64,000 nt of DNA from CAYJAB01 sp964368305 (lineage in GTDB: Bacteria; Bacillota_I; Bacilli_A; Erysipelotrichales; Erysipelotrichaceae): NCBI GenBank assembly GCA_964368305.1, contig CAYJAB010000006.1, forward strand, positions 3,171 through 67,170, written 5' to 3'. Positions 54,069 to 63,193 of the stretch are shown here, one piece after another. The first letter of the stretch is position 1. Each line of letters starts with the position of its first letter. Position numbers and translations under genes: made by a program. A model generated the notes under the pieces. The model worked only from the letters and a program-made list of their open reading frames with translations. It made no database searches and had not been told where the DNA came from.

Positions 54069-55532
54069 TTATTCTTTTACTGTTTCTACAATACTAATCG
54101 TTACTTTTTTGTATTGATCATAATATCCTGTGCTAAGTGCAGTATTATCTTGTGTTATAACACTAATAACACTTCCAACCTCTTTTCCACTTGTATCGTC
54201 TTTCACATATGTAAACTCACAAGACAATTCATACGCTTTACAGAATGCTCTTGCAGCTGTTTCATCACCTGCAATCACCGTATCAAGATCTGCTTGTAAA
54301 ATATTAACTTTTTTACCTTGAGATACAACAACTTGAACAAGTTCTCCTACCTCATATACGTCTTTTTTAAATGATAAGATTGTGCCATAAGGTGCATCAT
54401 TTGTTTCCCAATAAACTGTTGGGGATCCCATTTGAGCATCTCCATTATCACCTCTATTTATATCATTTATCCATGCTTTTAATTGTTCTAAAGTTGTTCC
54501 CTCAAAGTCTGATATCGAAATCTTTCCTTTAGAGAATACGATATCTAACGTACTTGTTGAAGTAATAATATCACCTGCTTTAATTGATTGAGATAATACT
54601 GTACCTTTAGCAGCTTCATTGTAAATTTCTCTTGAGTAGTATTTTACGCCGTTATCAGTTAACCAATCTTTTGCTTTTTCATTTGATAATTTACTTAAAT
54701 CAATCATCGTTACAGCTTTACCTTTACTAATATACACTTTTAAAGTATCGCCCTGTTCAATTGTATCTTCCGCTTTTACACTTGCTGAAATAAAGACACC
54801 ACTTGCAATCGTATCATGATATTGTTCAATTTTTTCAAGTTCAATTTTGTTTGTTTCTGCCCAATCTTCAATCATTGCATATGTTTGATCTTTAAAGTCC
54901 GCAACTTTGATTTCTTTTGCAGGTTGAGGTCCGCGAGATGTTTCAATTGTAATAGATGTTCCACGTTTAAAGTCTGTTTCTTCACCGACTACATCGTAAG
55001 AAATAACCATACCCGCCTCTACAGTATCACTATAGATTTGATTTACTTTTGCTTTTGATAATTTGTTTTCATCAATCCAGTATTTTACATCATCATAATT
55101 CATGCTTTTTAAGTCTGGAATCAAAATAGGTTCAGATGGATCTGCTCCCATTGATACTGTAAATGTAATAATTTTATCCTCATTTATTTTAGTTCCTACC
55201 GCAACACTTTGTTCCATTATTACATCTTCTTTTACATCAAAACTATATTCTTCAATTAAAATGAAATTTGTCCCAGCAATTCCTTCTTGTTTCGCCCAAA
55301 CACCTAAATCTGCAGTTGTTTGTCCCACTAAATCCGGCATTGTAATCTTTGGTGCAAAAAACATAAAATATACACCTGCTATTAATGCAATCACAACCAA
55401 TACAATCGCTGCAATTAGCGTTGGTTTTGGTTTTGGTTTTTTATAAACCTCTACTTTTTCTTCTTTAAAACTATCTGGTTTTTTTTCAATTCCCGAAGCA
55501 ATTGATCCTAAGAAATCCTTCTTTTCTGACAT
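54069..55532 (-). CDS. membrane-anchored PASTA-repeat protein without kinase domain
   Basis: 487 residues. A roughly 33-residue cytoplasmic basic/Pro segment, one membrane helix (about 35-60), then about six PASTA-like repeats outside (starting near MPDLVGQTTADL 64, IPDLKSMNYDDVK 136, VADFKDQTYAMIE 208, MIDLSKLSNEKAK 277, ISDFEGTTLEQLK 342, and a last diverged one from 415 containing two Cys). PASTA domains bind muropeptides and beta-lactams and normally sit on PknB/PrkC kinases or PBPs; here neither catalytic domain is present. It heads an operon with an FtsX-type ABC pair. AGGAGG precedes the ATG. Confidence 0.88.
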   Translation of the reverse strand: MSEKKDFLGSIASGIEKKPDSFKEEKVEVYKKPKPKPTLIAAIVLVVIALIAGVYFMFFAPKITMPDLVGQTTADLGVWAKQEGIAGTNFILIEEYSFDVKEDVIMEQSVAVGTKINEDKIITFTVSMGADPSEPILIPDLKSMNYDDVKYWIDENKLSKAKVNQIYSDTVEAGMVISYDVVGEETDFKRGTSITIETSRGPQPAKEIKVADFKDQTYAMIEDWAETNKIELEKIEQYHDTIASGVFISASVKAEDTIEQGDTLKVYISKGKAVTMIDLSKLSNEKAKDWLTDNGVKYYSREIYNEAAKGTVLSQSIKAGDIITSTSTLDIVFSKGKISISDFEGTTLEQLKAWINDINRGDNGDAQMGSPTVYWETNDAPYGTILSFKKDVYEVGELVQVVVSQGKKVNILQADLDTVIAGDETAARAFCKAYELSCEFTYVKDDTSGKEVGSVISVITQDNTALSTGYYDQYKKVTISIVETVKE

Positions 55533-55612
55533 TTCATTCTCCTCCTTTATTTTTAAAAAATTTCTATGAAATCAAATCAAAAAAATTTGTTCATTGTATT
55601 ACTCACAATAAT

Positions 55613-55641
55613 ACATTACACTTATTTCAATATAATGTCAA
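55613..55641 (-). promoter_or_regulatory. promoter of the PASTA-ABC operon
   Basis: The minus strand reads TTGACA (55636-55641), 17 bp, TAATGT (55613-55618). Confidence 0.7.
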
Positions 55642-55658
55642 TCTTGTGAATTTATTAT

Positions 55659-55686
55659 AAAAAAATTGCAGTGATATCACTGCAAT
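55659..55686 (-). terminator. degV terminator
   Basis: A perfect 22-bp palindrome (55665-55686, ATTGCAGTGAT and complement) followed on the minus strand by T7. Confidence 0.88.
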
Positions 55687-55694
55687 TTTCACCT

Positions 55695-56528
55695 CTATCT
55701 TTTAATGTATTGAATAGCAATACATCCAGGCCCACCTTGCGTTGCAAACGCTGGAGATAATTTTAATACTCTAACTTCAACATTAGGAAGTTTTTCTTTA
55801 ATTTTTTCTACTGCTGTATTTGCAGCTTTTTCATTATCTGCATGACTTACATAAATAATGTAATCTTCATTTACATTTTCTTTCACTAAATCCGCAATGA
55901 TTTTATTAAACCCATCACTTAATGTTCTAGCAACTGTAAATTTATCTAAACGTTTTCCATCAGGAGATTGAATCATTACTGGTACAATTTTCAAAAAACC
56001 ACCTAATGTAGCACCAAGTGGTGATAATCTACCACCGCGTTTTAAAAATTCAAAATCTAAAGGAATTAAATAAGAATTTTGATGTTTCAAACTTTCATTA
56101 ATTCTTTGTAAAATTTCATCTAATGTTTTTCCTACTTTCGCCATATTCGCAGCAATCTCTACAACATGTTGTTGAGGACCACAAATTGTGCGTGTATTCA
56201 TAACTGTAATGCGATCTTTGTTTTTAGCCATTTCTTTAGCATTAACACCGGATGCATAACATCCGCTTAATCCATCCGCAATGGTAAGATACAATACATC
56301 TTCATCTGCTTTTTCAAACGCTTCGACAACTTCTCCAATCGGTGGTTGTGAAGATTTAGGAACATGTTTTTGTCTTACAATTTCACAGAATTCTTCAGTT
56401 GTAATTCCAAAATAATCGCGGTATTCTTGACCATTTAAATTTACGATGAGTGGCATTACATCTATGTTTAATTCTTTGCTGTCTTTTTCATTAAGTAAAC
56501 TACTTGTATCTGTAATAATTTTTACCAT
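55695..56528 (-). CDS. DegV family fatty-acid-binding protein
   Basis: 277 residues. KIITDTSSLL at the N-terminus, PKSSQPPIGEVVEAF, and a C-terminal AFATQGGPGCIAIQY close to the family pattern. DegV/FakB proteins hold a fatty acid for phosphorylation by FakA; no fakA is adjacent. A promoter TTGGTT-17-TATATT lies just upstream (about 56550-56590). Single-gene unit. Confidence 0.9.
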   Translation of the reverse strand: MVKIITDTSSLLNEKDSKELNIDVMPLIVNLNGQEYRDYFGITTEEFCEIVRQKHVPKSSQPPIGEVVEAFEKADEDVLYLTIADGLSGCYASGVNAKEMAKNKDRITVMNTRTICGPQQHVVEIAANMAKVGKTLDEILQRINESLKHQNSYLIPLDFEFLKRGGRLSPLGATLGGFLKIVPVMIQSPDGKRLDKFTVARTLSDGFNKIIADLVKENVNEDYIIYVSHADNEKAANTAVEKIKEKLPNVEVRVLKLSPAFATQGGPGCIAIQYIKR

Positions 56529-56602
56529 TTAGCTTTACCTCTTTTCTTAATATTCACTTATAATATACCACAAACTACCTTGATAACCAAATAATTACAA
56601 CA

Positions 56603-58570
56603 CTAATTTTCAGACTTTAACTCTAAAATAATATCCCTTAATTCTGCAGCTCTTTCAAAATCAAGCACTTTTGCCGCTTCCTTCATTTCTTTATCTAAAG
56701 AGTCCAGTAAGATTTGTTTTTCTTCTTTTCTACCCTTCATTTTTTTCTTCATATAACGATTCGCCATTTCCTGCGTTTCTTTTCCTGCAATCGCATCACG
56801 AATATCTTTTATAATTGTTTTAGGGATGATTTGATGTTCTTTGTTATAGGCTTCTTGAATCTCACGTCGACGGTTAGTTTCCTCAATTGCTTTTTCCATC
56901 GAATCCGTCATATTGTCCGCATATAAGAATACTTCACCTTTTTCATTACGTGCAGCACGCCCAATTGTTTGAATCAATGAACGATATGATCTTAAAAAAC
57001 CTTCCTTATCTGCATCAAAGATTGCGACAAGTGATATTTCTGGAATATCTAGCCCTTCTCTTAATAAGTTAATTCCGACAAGCACATCGTATTTTCCTTT
57101 TCTAAAATCACGAATTACTTCTATTCTTTCAAGCGTTTTTACTTCATGATGCAAATAAGATACTTTAATATCCATTTTTTGAAGATAACTTGTTAATTCT
57201 TCAGCCATCTTCACAGTAAGTGTTGTAATCATTACACGTTCATTTACTGCAGAACGTGCTTTTATTTCATCTACAATATCATCGATTTGACCTTTTGTTG
57301 GTTTGATTGTAATTTTAGGATCTAAAAGACCAGTCGGGCGAATAATTTGTTGTACAACCTCTCCCCCTACTTTTTCTAATTCATAATCTCCTGGAGTTGC
57401 TGAAACAAAAATAACTTGATTGATTCTTTCTTCCCATTCTTCAAATCTCATCGGACGATTTTCTAATGCACTCTTTAACCTAAATCCATAATTTACAAGT
57501 GTTTCTTTACGTGCACGGTCTCCATTATACATCCCTCTAATTTGCGGAACAGAAGCATGCGATTCATCAATCACAAGTAGAAAATCATCTGGGAAGTAAT
57601 CATATAAGTTATACGGTCTCTCCCCTACTTTTCTTCCATCCACATGCATAGAATAATTTTCAATACCAGAACACATTCCAAACTCTCTTAATGACTCTAA
57701 ATCATACAGCGTTCTTTGTTCTAAGCGTTGATACTCTACCAATTTATCTTCAGCTTTAAGCTCTTGTAACCTCTCTTTTAACTCTTCTTCAATATGAACA
57801 GTCGCTTTTAATAAATGCGTTTTATCACGCGCATATTCATTTGCTGGAAACACATTGTATACTTGATATGCATTTATGATTTTATTTACAACAGGTTCAA
57901 CTTCTGTGATTCTTTCTATTTCATTGTCAAACATCTCAATTCTTAAAATAAACTGATCTGTATATCCTAATACAACTTCAATAACATCACCACGTACTCT
58001 AAATGTACCACGTACTTGGTCTATATCATTTCTCTTATATTGTCTTTCCACAAGTTTCTTCAACAATTCATTTCTATCAGCAATATCTCCCACTTTTATT
58101 GTGAAAAACATGTCTCTGTATAAATTAGGATCGCTACTTGCATAAATACTTGCGACAGATGCAACTATAATTGTATCTCTTCTTTCAAGTACAGCATTCA
58201 ACGCAGCAAGCCTTAACATATCCAATTCTTGATTGATCATCGCTGTTTTTTCAATATATGTATCCGTTTTTGGCATATATGCCTCAGGTTGATAATAATC
58301 AAAATTTGAAACAAAATACTCTACTTTATTTTCTGGAAACAATTCTTTAAACTCACCATAAAGCTGTCCTGCTAATGTTTTATTATGCACAAAAATCAAA
58401 GTTGGTTTATTTACTTTTTCAATGACATTTCCAATTGTGAACGTTTTCCCAGTCCCTGTAGCACCTAACAATACTTGATGCTTCTTATTTTCATTCAACC
58501 CCGCAACTAGTTTTTCAATCGCCATAGGCTGATCTCCAGTGGGTTTAAATTTTGAATGTAATTTAAACAT
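56603..58570 (-). CDS. uvrB: excinuclease ABC subunit B
   Basis: 655 residues, normal length. Walker A LGATGTGKTFTIGNVI, beta-hairpin YYQPEAYMPKTDTYIEKTA, helicase motifs VDESHAS, FVSATPGDYE, GINLLREGLDIPE and QTIGRAARN, and the C-terminal UVR motif (LDKEMKEAAKVLDFERAAELRD). Loads on damage with UvrA and recruits UvrC. The start follows AAAGGAG; TATAAT at 58597-58602 gives it its own -10, downstream of the ncRNA terminator. I see no LexA-like CGAAC-N4-GTTCG box. Confidence 0.98.
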   Translation of the reverse strand: MFKLHSKFKPTGDQPMAIEKLVAGLNENKKHQVLLGATGTGKTFTIGNVIEKVNKPTLIFVHNKTLAGQLYGEFKELFPENKVEYFVSNFDYYQPEAYMPKTDTYIEKTAMINQELDMLRLAALNAVLERRDTIIVASVASIYASSDPNLYRDMFFTIKVGDIADRNELLKKLVERQYKRNDIDQVRGTFRVRGDVIEVVLGYTDQFILRIEMFDNEIERITEVEPVVNKIINAYQVYNVFPANEYARDKTHLLKATVHIEEELKERLQELKAEDKLVEYQRLEQRTLYDLESLREFGMCSGIENYSMHVDGRKVGERPYNLYDYFPDDFLLVIDESHASVPQIRGMYNGDRARKETLVNYGFRLKSALENRPMRFEEWEERINQVIFVSATPGDYELEKVGGEVVQQIIRPTGLLDPKITIKPTKGQIDDIVDEIKARSAVNERVMITTLTVKMAEELTSYLQKMDIKVSYLHHEVKTLERIEVIRDFRKGKYDVLVGINLLREGLDIPEISLVAIFDADKEGFLRSYRSLIQTIGRAARNEKGEVFLYADNMTDSMEKAIEETNRRREIQEAYNKEHQIIPKTIIKDIRDAIAGKETQEMANRYMKKKMKGRKEEKQILLDSLDKEMKEAAKVLDFERAAELRDIILELKSEN

Positions 58571-58631
58571 AAAACTCTCCTTTACTTATTGTCTACATTA
58601 TACTACTTTTTTAAAAATTCGGTTTAAATAT

Positions 58632-58851
58632 ACAAAAAACTTGTCATTTTCATGACAAGTAAATTTGCACAATATCCATTTATACTCCATCTACCTCATG
58701 CCCTAGGTATTAGATGTCTCTAACGATTTCATATAAATGTCAATACTGTTTACTTTGAGTATATTATTAGTAGGTAATCTCAAAGCTCTCAATCTAAGTA
58801 AGGAGTTTTAGAAGAGACTTGTATCATTTACATAGTTAGTCTTGGCTAACT
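58632..58851 (-). ncRNA. candidate structured small RNA (~220 nt), family not recognised
   Basis: This 342-bp gene-free gap has all parts of an independent RNA gene on the minus strand: promoter TTGACA-17-TAAACT (58858-58886), a body with several perfect helices, and an intrinsic terminator (ACTTGTCA/TGACAAGT, T6, 58632-58659). Helices seen: TAGTTAGT/ACTAACTA near the 5' end (about 58829-58852); CTTTGAG/CTCAAAG with a 19-nt loop (about 58750-58783); long-range GTCTCT/AGAGAC enclosing it; CATCT-ACCT/AGGT-AGATG (about 58687-58715); and a possible ACTCC/GGAGT pairing. No open frame with a ribosome site is present. It does not show T-box, tmRNA, SRP, RNase P or common riboswitch signatures. A diverged 6S RNA remains possible by size, but I see no closing 5'-3' stem. 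Confidence 0.6.
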
Positions 58852-58857
58852 AACTAC

Positions 58858-58886
58858 AGTTTACACCTCTTCCACTTTATTGTCAA
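58858..58886 (-). promoter_or_regulatory. promoter of the candidate small RNA
   Basis: The minus strand reads TTGACA (58881-58886), 17 bp, TAAACT (58858-58863). Confidence 0.7.
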
Positions 58887-58912
58887 CACTTAAAATAAAT
58901 TTTTTTATCTTT

Positions 58913-59356
58913 TTATTCAATATTATTTTTACTCTCAATAATTCTTTTTTCCATATCATATAAATGAAATCTTATTTTCTTTTCAAAACCTTTTGTAATA
59001 AATGGTTTTTTGAACTTTAAGATTGCTTTATGCACTGCATTGTTTACAATTGTGTTTTCACTATAAGACACATTGCATTTAGATTCATCGATTGCCTCAA
59101 TCTGATATTGAATATCAACTGAACCATAAAGTGTTGTCGCATTTACTGAATACATTTGATCTTGAGTTAACTCCATGATTTGATATGTAATAAAATTTGT
59201 TTCACTAAAATAACGTGTAAACTCAAACCCCGTTTTTAAATCTTCTATTTCAAACTTCAATTCATTTTTTTCATTTGCATCCTTATATAAATTTCCAACT
59301 AAATAGTTATATACATCACTAGCGGATACTTCTAATTCTACTTTTGCACTAAACAT
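58913..59356 (-). CDS. DUF3284-like (START/SRPBCC fold) protein
   Basis: 147 residues, predicted cytoplasmic. The alternation of strands with VELEVSASDVYNYLV at the N-terminus and a long C-terminal helix fits an SRPBCC ligand-binding fold of the DUF3284 type found in Bacillota. The family call is moderate; function unknown. Lies between the S41 protease terminator and the small-RNA promoter, with AGGAG before its ATG. Confidence 0.65.
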   Translation of the reverse strand: MFSAKVELEVSASDVYNYLVGNLYKDANEKNELKFEIEDLKTGFEFTRYFSETNFITYQIMELTQDQMYSVNATTLYGSVDIQYQIEAIDESKCNVSYSENTIVNNAVHKAILKFKKPFITKGFEKKIRFHLYDMEKRIIESKNNIE

Positions 59357-59371
59357 AGTTCTCTCCTTTTT

Positions 59372-59407
59372 AAAAAAGCAATCCTACATCTAAAATATAG
59401 GATTGCT
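59372..59407 (-). terminator. terminator of the ftsE-ftsX-M23-S41 operon
   Basis: A 10-bp stem (AGCAATCCTA/TAGGATTGCT, 11-nt loop) followed by T6 on the minus strand. Confidence 0.88.
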
Positions 59408-59412
59408 AAAGA

Positions 59413-60876
59413 TTATTTTAATAAATCTACTGCTGCATCAAACTGAACATCATACTCTTCACGATTTATACTCCACGCTCTAACAACTTCAGTTGTTAAA
59501 AGTGTCATCGTTTCTGAATCAATATCTCCTGTTTCTGCAATATCCATATCTTCTTGGAAATCTTTAATTGCTGACACAGTTGATTTATCAAAATATCCAT
59601 CTGTACGATCTACACCATATCCAAGTAAATCCAATGCTAATTGTGCAACTCTTACTTCTTCAGCTACTGTATCAAATTCGATTACTGTACCTTCTTCAAG
59701 TGTTGGAATATATGCATAGAAGATATCGTGTAAGAATACTTCTTTATCTGGTGCAATTCCTACTTCATGAATTTTTTCATCGTTTGGTGTTAACCATTGA
59801 GCAACTGTGTACTTCAATGAACTTCCATCACTAAACATTTTTGGAATTTGAACTGTTCCTTTTCCAAATGTTGTCGTTCCAACGATTGTTGCACCTCTTT
59901 GTTCGCTCAATGCGGCTGTTAATACTTCAGATGCACTTGCTGAATTCTCATTTACTAAAACAACAACTTCTTTAAATTCTGGCATATATTTACCAGATGT
60001 AACCTTGTTAATTTCCATAGATCCATCACGTGCTTCTTGTTTTAATACAACTGTATCGTCCGGTAATAAAAAACCTGCAACATCAAGAAGTGAAGTTAAA
60101 TATCCACCACCATTGTCTCTTAAATCAATGATAAGATCTTCTACATTATTGTCTAACATATAATTTAAATGGTTTTCCGCTTCATTTCCTGTTGTGGATC
60201 CAAACTGACTGATTTCTAAAACACCAATGTTATCTTCTGTAATATAGCTATATGTTGTATTTTCAATTTCATCACGTATGATTGTCATTTCAATTGGTTT
60301 GTTTTGTCTTATAAATTCAATGACAACTTCTGATCCAATTTCACCTTTTACAAGTGCAACAACATCATCCGAAGAAACGCCTTCAACACTCATCCCGTCT
60401 ACTTTTGAAATAATATCCCCCGCTTGTACACCTGCTTTTTCTGCTGGAGATGATCTAAAGACGCGTTCAATTACAAATTTTCCATCTACTTCATAATAGG
60501 ATACACCAATTCCAACAAATCCTAAATCGATGCTTTGTGTAAAGGCTGCAGATTCTTCACTTGTCATATACCCTGTATTTGGATCTACTTCAAAATTTGT
60601 CATCCCTACCATTGCTTGATTTAATAAATCAGAACTTAATGTATCTATATCTTTTCCAAAATACCACTCATTTAACATAAGGTCATAAATAGCATCCAGT
60701 TTTGAAAAATTTGCTGTTTGCGGTTGTGCATTGTTTTGGGTTGGTACAAATGTACGTGTACCAATCAAAAGCCCAATGAAGAATACTACAATCAACATTA
60801 AAATAACAATAAATGTTTGAATTCTTGCATTTTGACGTTGTTTCTGTTCAATCGATTTAATTTTTCTTTCTTCCAT
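59413..60876 (-). CDS. S41 family C-terminal processing protease (CtpA/CtpB-like)
   Basis: 487 residues. N-terminal membrane helix (about 22-45), PDZ domain (about 110-190; GIGVSYYEVDGKFVIERVFRSSPAEKAGVQAGDII), tail-specific protease core with LIIDLRDNGGGYL, NENSASASEVLTAAL (catalytic Ser) and TTFGKGTVQ (catalytic Lys), and a C-terminal peptidoglycan-binding domain (LLGYGVDRTDGYFDKSTVSAIKDFQ). The start at 60876 has GGAG eight bases upstream. Acts outside the membrane, probably on wall hydrolases or their regulators; immediately downstream of the M23 hydrolase. Confidence 0.93.
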   Translation of the reverse strand: MEERKIKSIEQKQRQNARIQTFIVILMLIVVFFIGLLIGTRTFVPTQNNAQPQTANFSKLDAIYDLMLNEWYFGKDIDTLSSDLLNQAMVGMTNFEVDPNTGYMTSEESAAFTQSIDLGFVGIGVSYYEVDGKFVIERVFRSSPAEKAGVQAGDIISKVDGMSVEGVSSDDVVALVKGEIGSEVVIEFIRQNKPIEMTIIRDEIENTTYSYITEDNIGVLEISQFGSTTGNEAENHLNYMLDNNVEDLIIDLRDNGGGYLTSLLDVAGFLLPDDTVVLKQEARDGSMEINKVTSGKYMPEFKEVVVLVNENSASASEVLTAALSEQRGATIVGTTTFGKGTVQIPKMFSDGSSLKYTVAQWLTPNDEKIHEVGIAPDKEVFLHDIFYAYIPTLEEGTVIEFDTVAEEVRVAQLALDLLGYGVDRTDGYFDKSTVSAIKDFQEDMDIAETGDIDSETMTLLTTEVVRAWSINREEYDVQFDAAVDLLK

Positions 60877-60902
60877 AATTACTCCATTCAATGCCTATCG
60901 CA

Positions 60903-62288
60903 TTATAAACCAAAAATATCTTGAGGAGTTTCACGGCATGGTGCTACACCACCCGTTGCACTACATGTTTTATTTAATGCAGCGCTCCCCCAACCTGCAC
61001 CAAATGCTAAATCTCCATCCCAATTTGTTGCATAGTACTCAAGCGAGCGTGTTCCAAGATAAAATACTTCCACGTGTACATGGGCACCAGATGAGTTTCC
61101 AGAGTTTCCAACTTCACCAATTTTTTGTCCAGCAGTCACTGTTTGACCTGCCGCAATCGGTGTACCTTGTTTCATATGCAAATACTTAACAGCGTAGATT
61201 TTACCATTTACATTTATCATTAGATAAACTTGATTTCCTCCACCCCCGCTACCAGGCTTTCCACATGTACTTCCTAAATATCCGTACGTATCGCAGCTAT
61301 CTGCACTTGCGATTACAACACCATTTCCAGCTGCTCTAAGTTCTGTTCCAACTGACGCTGCTAAATCAACACCTAGATGCACACCGCCCCCAAAACTTGA
61401 TGGATAATACCATGCTTCTGCTGATTTACGATATCCGCTCGCAATTGGTCGTGTCCACCCTTTACTTGGGACAACTTCACCCAATGCTTCTGCAATTCCA
61501 TTCATCTTATCTAGAATATCATTTAAATCTGTATGCACTCTATTTAACTGCGCAAGTAAATCTGCCTCTTGCGATAAATATGAATTTTTTAAATCTTCTG
61601 CCGTTTTCATAAGTTTGATTTGATCTCCCTTACTAATCTCTATTTGGTTTTTATCTGATTCTATTTCCAATTTTTCTCTTGCAAGAATGGCTTTATCCTC
61701 TGAAAGTGCTTCAATTTCACTTTCCATTAACTCCATTTGTTTGCGATCATATTCCGCGATATCATTTAAGACTTCCATTCTACCAATCAAGTCAATAAAA
61801 TTTTCTGCCCCCATAATAAAGTCAATATATGTATTAAGTGTTGTATTAGATTGCGCAACAACCATTCTTTCTTGTATCGCTAAATCAATTCGATTGATAT
61901 TCTCTTCTCTAATCACAATTTGTTCTTCAAGTAAAACAATATTCGCTTCTTTTTCTTTTATATCTTCTTCCAATGCCTTAATTTGTATATCAAGTTTTGC
62001 AATAACCTCTTCAATATCCTTGATTTTCTTTACTTGTTCAGAAATATTTCCCTCAAGTTTATCAATTTCTTCTTGTAGTTTATCCGCTTCATCATACGAA
62101 TTATCTGCCTTATCACTTAAATACTGTGAAAAAGCAACACATGTTTCTTTATTCGCATCAATTGATTCTTGTGTCTTACACAATTCTTCATAATATGCTT
62201 CATTGCCCGCGAAATCATTCGCATATGGTGTAATAAATGACATCAGTAAGATAGCAGAAACTACCAATATATTTATGACTTTTTTCAT
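60903..62288 (-). CDS. secreted M23 peptidoglycan hydrolase with coiled coil (EnvC/PcsB-like)
   Basis: 461 residues. Signal peptide (about 1-24), a long coiled coil (about 30-245), then a LytM domain (about 300-400) with zinc ligands HLGVDLA and HVHVEV, so catalytically intact. The preferred ATG at 62288 overlaps the ftsX stop as ATGA. It is the expected effector of FtsEX, activated through the coiled coil. Cys residues occur as three pairs in the mature protein (CX12C near the N-terminus, CX9C in the LytM domain, CX8C near the C-terminus), unusual for an exported Gram-positive protein. Confidence 0.92.
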   Translation of the reverse strand: MKKVINILVVSAILLMSFITPYANDFAGNEAYYEELCKTQESIDANKETCVAFSQYLSDKADNSYDEADKLQEEIDKLEGNISEQVKKIKDIEEVIAKLDIQIKALEEDIKEKEANIVLLEEQIVIREENINRIDLAIQERMVVAQSNTTLNTYIDFIMGAENFIDLIGRMEVLNDIAEYDRKQMELMESEIEALSEDKAILAREKLEIESDKNQIEISKGDQIKLMKTAEDLKNSYLSQEADLLAQLNRVHTDLNDILDKMNGIAEALGEVVPSKGWTRPIASGYRKSAEAWYYPSSFGGGVHLGVDLAASVGTELRAAGNGVVIASADSCDTYGYLGSTCGKPGSGGGGNQVYLMINVNGKIYAVKYLHMKQGTPIAAGQTVTAGQKIGEVGNSGNSSGAHVHVEVFYLGTRSLEYYATNWDGDLAFGAGWGSAALNKTCSATGGVAPCRETPQDIFGL

Positions 62289-63193
62289 TTTTTCAACCAT
62301 AATTGGCGCGTTACTGCAATAAAGCTACCAATTGACCCTACAACTATTCCAACAACTCCAAGTATCGCTGATAAATATAAAATAAATGGCATTTCAGGAA
62401 GGAGTGGAAACATATCCGTAAATAAGCGTCCCTTTAGTTCTGTATATATATAATTATACCCCAAATATGTTAATACAATCGGAAGTACAGATCCAAATAA
62501 TCCTATCATCGCACCTTCTAATAAAAACGGTGCACGTATAAATCCATTTGTCGCACCGACAACTTTCATTATTTGAATTTCTTCTTGTCTTGAATTGATC
62601 GTAACTTTAATTGTATTTGAAATTAAAAATATTGCCATTACACAAAGAAAAGAAACCAAAATTAACCCACCATTTTGAAATGAATCCAAAGCATTGATTA
62701 ATGTTTCTGTTCCATCTCCTCCATAACTGGCTTTTTCTATACCTTCTATTTCTTCAATCGCAAACGATACAGGTTTAATATCCGCACCTTCATCTGTTTC
62801 TACATAGTATGCATTTCTTAAAGGATTGTTTTCTCCTTCATACATTTTATAAACTTCAGCTTGTTCAGGATATGCTTCTATTTGTTTTTGAAGTTCTTCA
62901 TCTTTTGAAGAAAATGTAATGCTTTTAACACCCTCTATTTTCATTATCTCCTCTTCAATAACATCAAATTTCGCTGTTTCAATCACAGTGTTTTCAATCT
63001 TTACGTGAATCATTAAACTACCTTCTACATTGGATGTAATTTGTTGGAAGTTCGCTGTTATAACTAAAAACAATGATATTAACATTAATGTCAATGTTAC
63101 TGCAACAATACTTGAAAGAGACATTGCTTTATGGCGTGTGATACCTGCAATACTCTCATTTACATGTCTTATAAAACGATTAATCATTTTCAT
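62285..63193 (-). CDS. ftsX: cell-division protein FtsX
   Basis: 302 residues. Cytoplasmic N-terminus, helix at about 20-45, an extracytoplasmic domain (about 45-170) that contacts the wall hydrolase, then three helices. The start at 63193 follows GGAGG; it overlaps the ftsE stop by 14 bp. Transmits FtsE ATPase cycles across the membrane. Confidence 0.95.
   Translation of the reverse strand: MKMINRFIRHVNESIAGITRHKAMSLSSIVAVTLTLMLISLFLVITANFQQITSNVEGSLMIHVKIENTVIETAKFDVIEEEIMKIEGVKSITFSSKDEELQKQIEAYPEQAEVYKMYEGENNPLRNAYYVETDEGADIKPVSFAIEEIEGIEKASYGGDGTETLINALDSFQNGGLILVSFLCVMAIFLISNTIKVTINSRQEEIQIMKVVGATNGFIRAPFLLEGAMIGLFGSVLPIVLTYLGYNYIYTELKGRLFTDMFPLLPEMPFILYLSAILGVVGIVVGSIGSFIAVTRQLWLKK

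Noticed and set aside
58571..58640. LexA/SOS box in front of uvrB
   Set aside because: No CGAAC-N4-GTTCG-like dyad; only AT-rich sequence and a plain -10.
58632..58886. T-box or other known riboswitch controlling uvrB
   Set aside because: No T-box AGGGTGG sequence, no SAM, TPP, FMN, lysine or purine core; uvrB is not a usual target and has its own -10 after the terminator.
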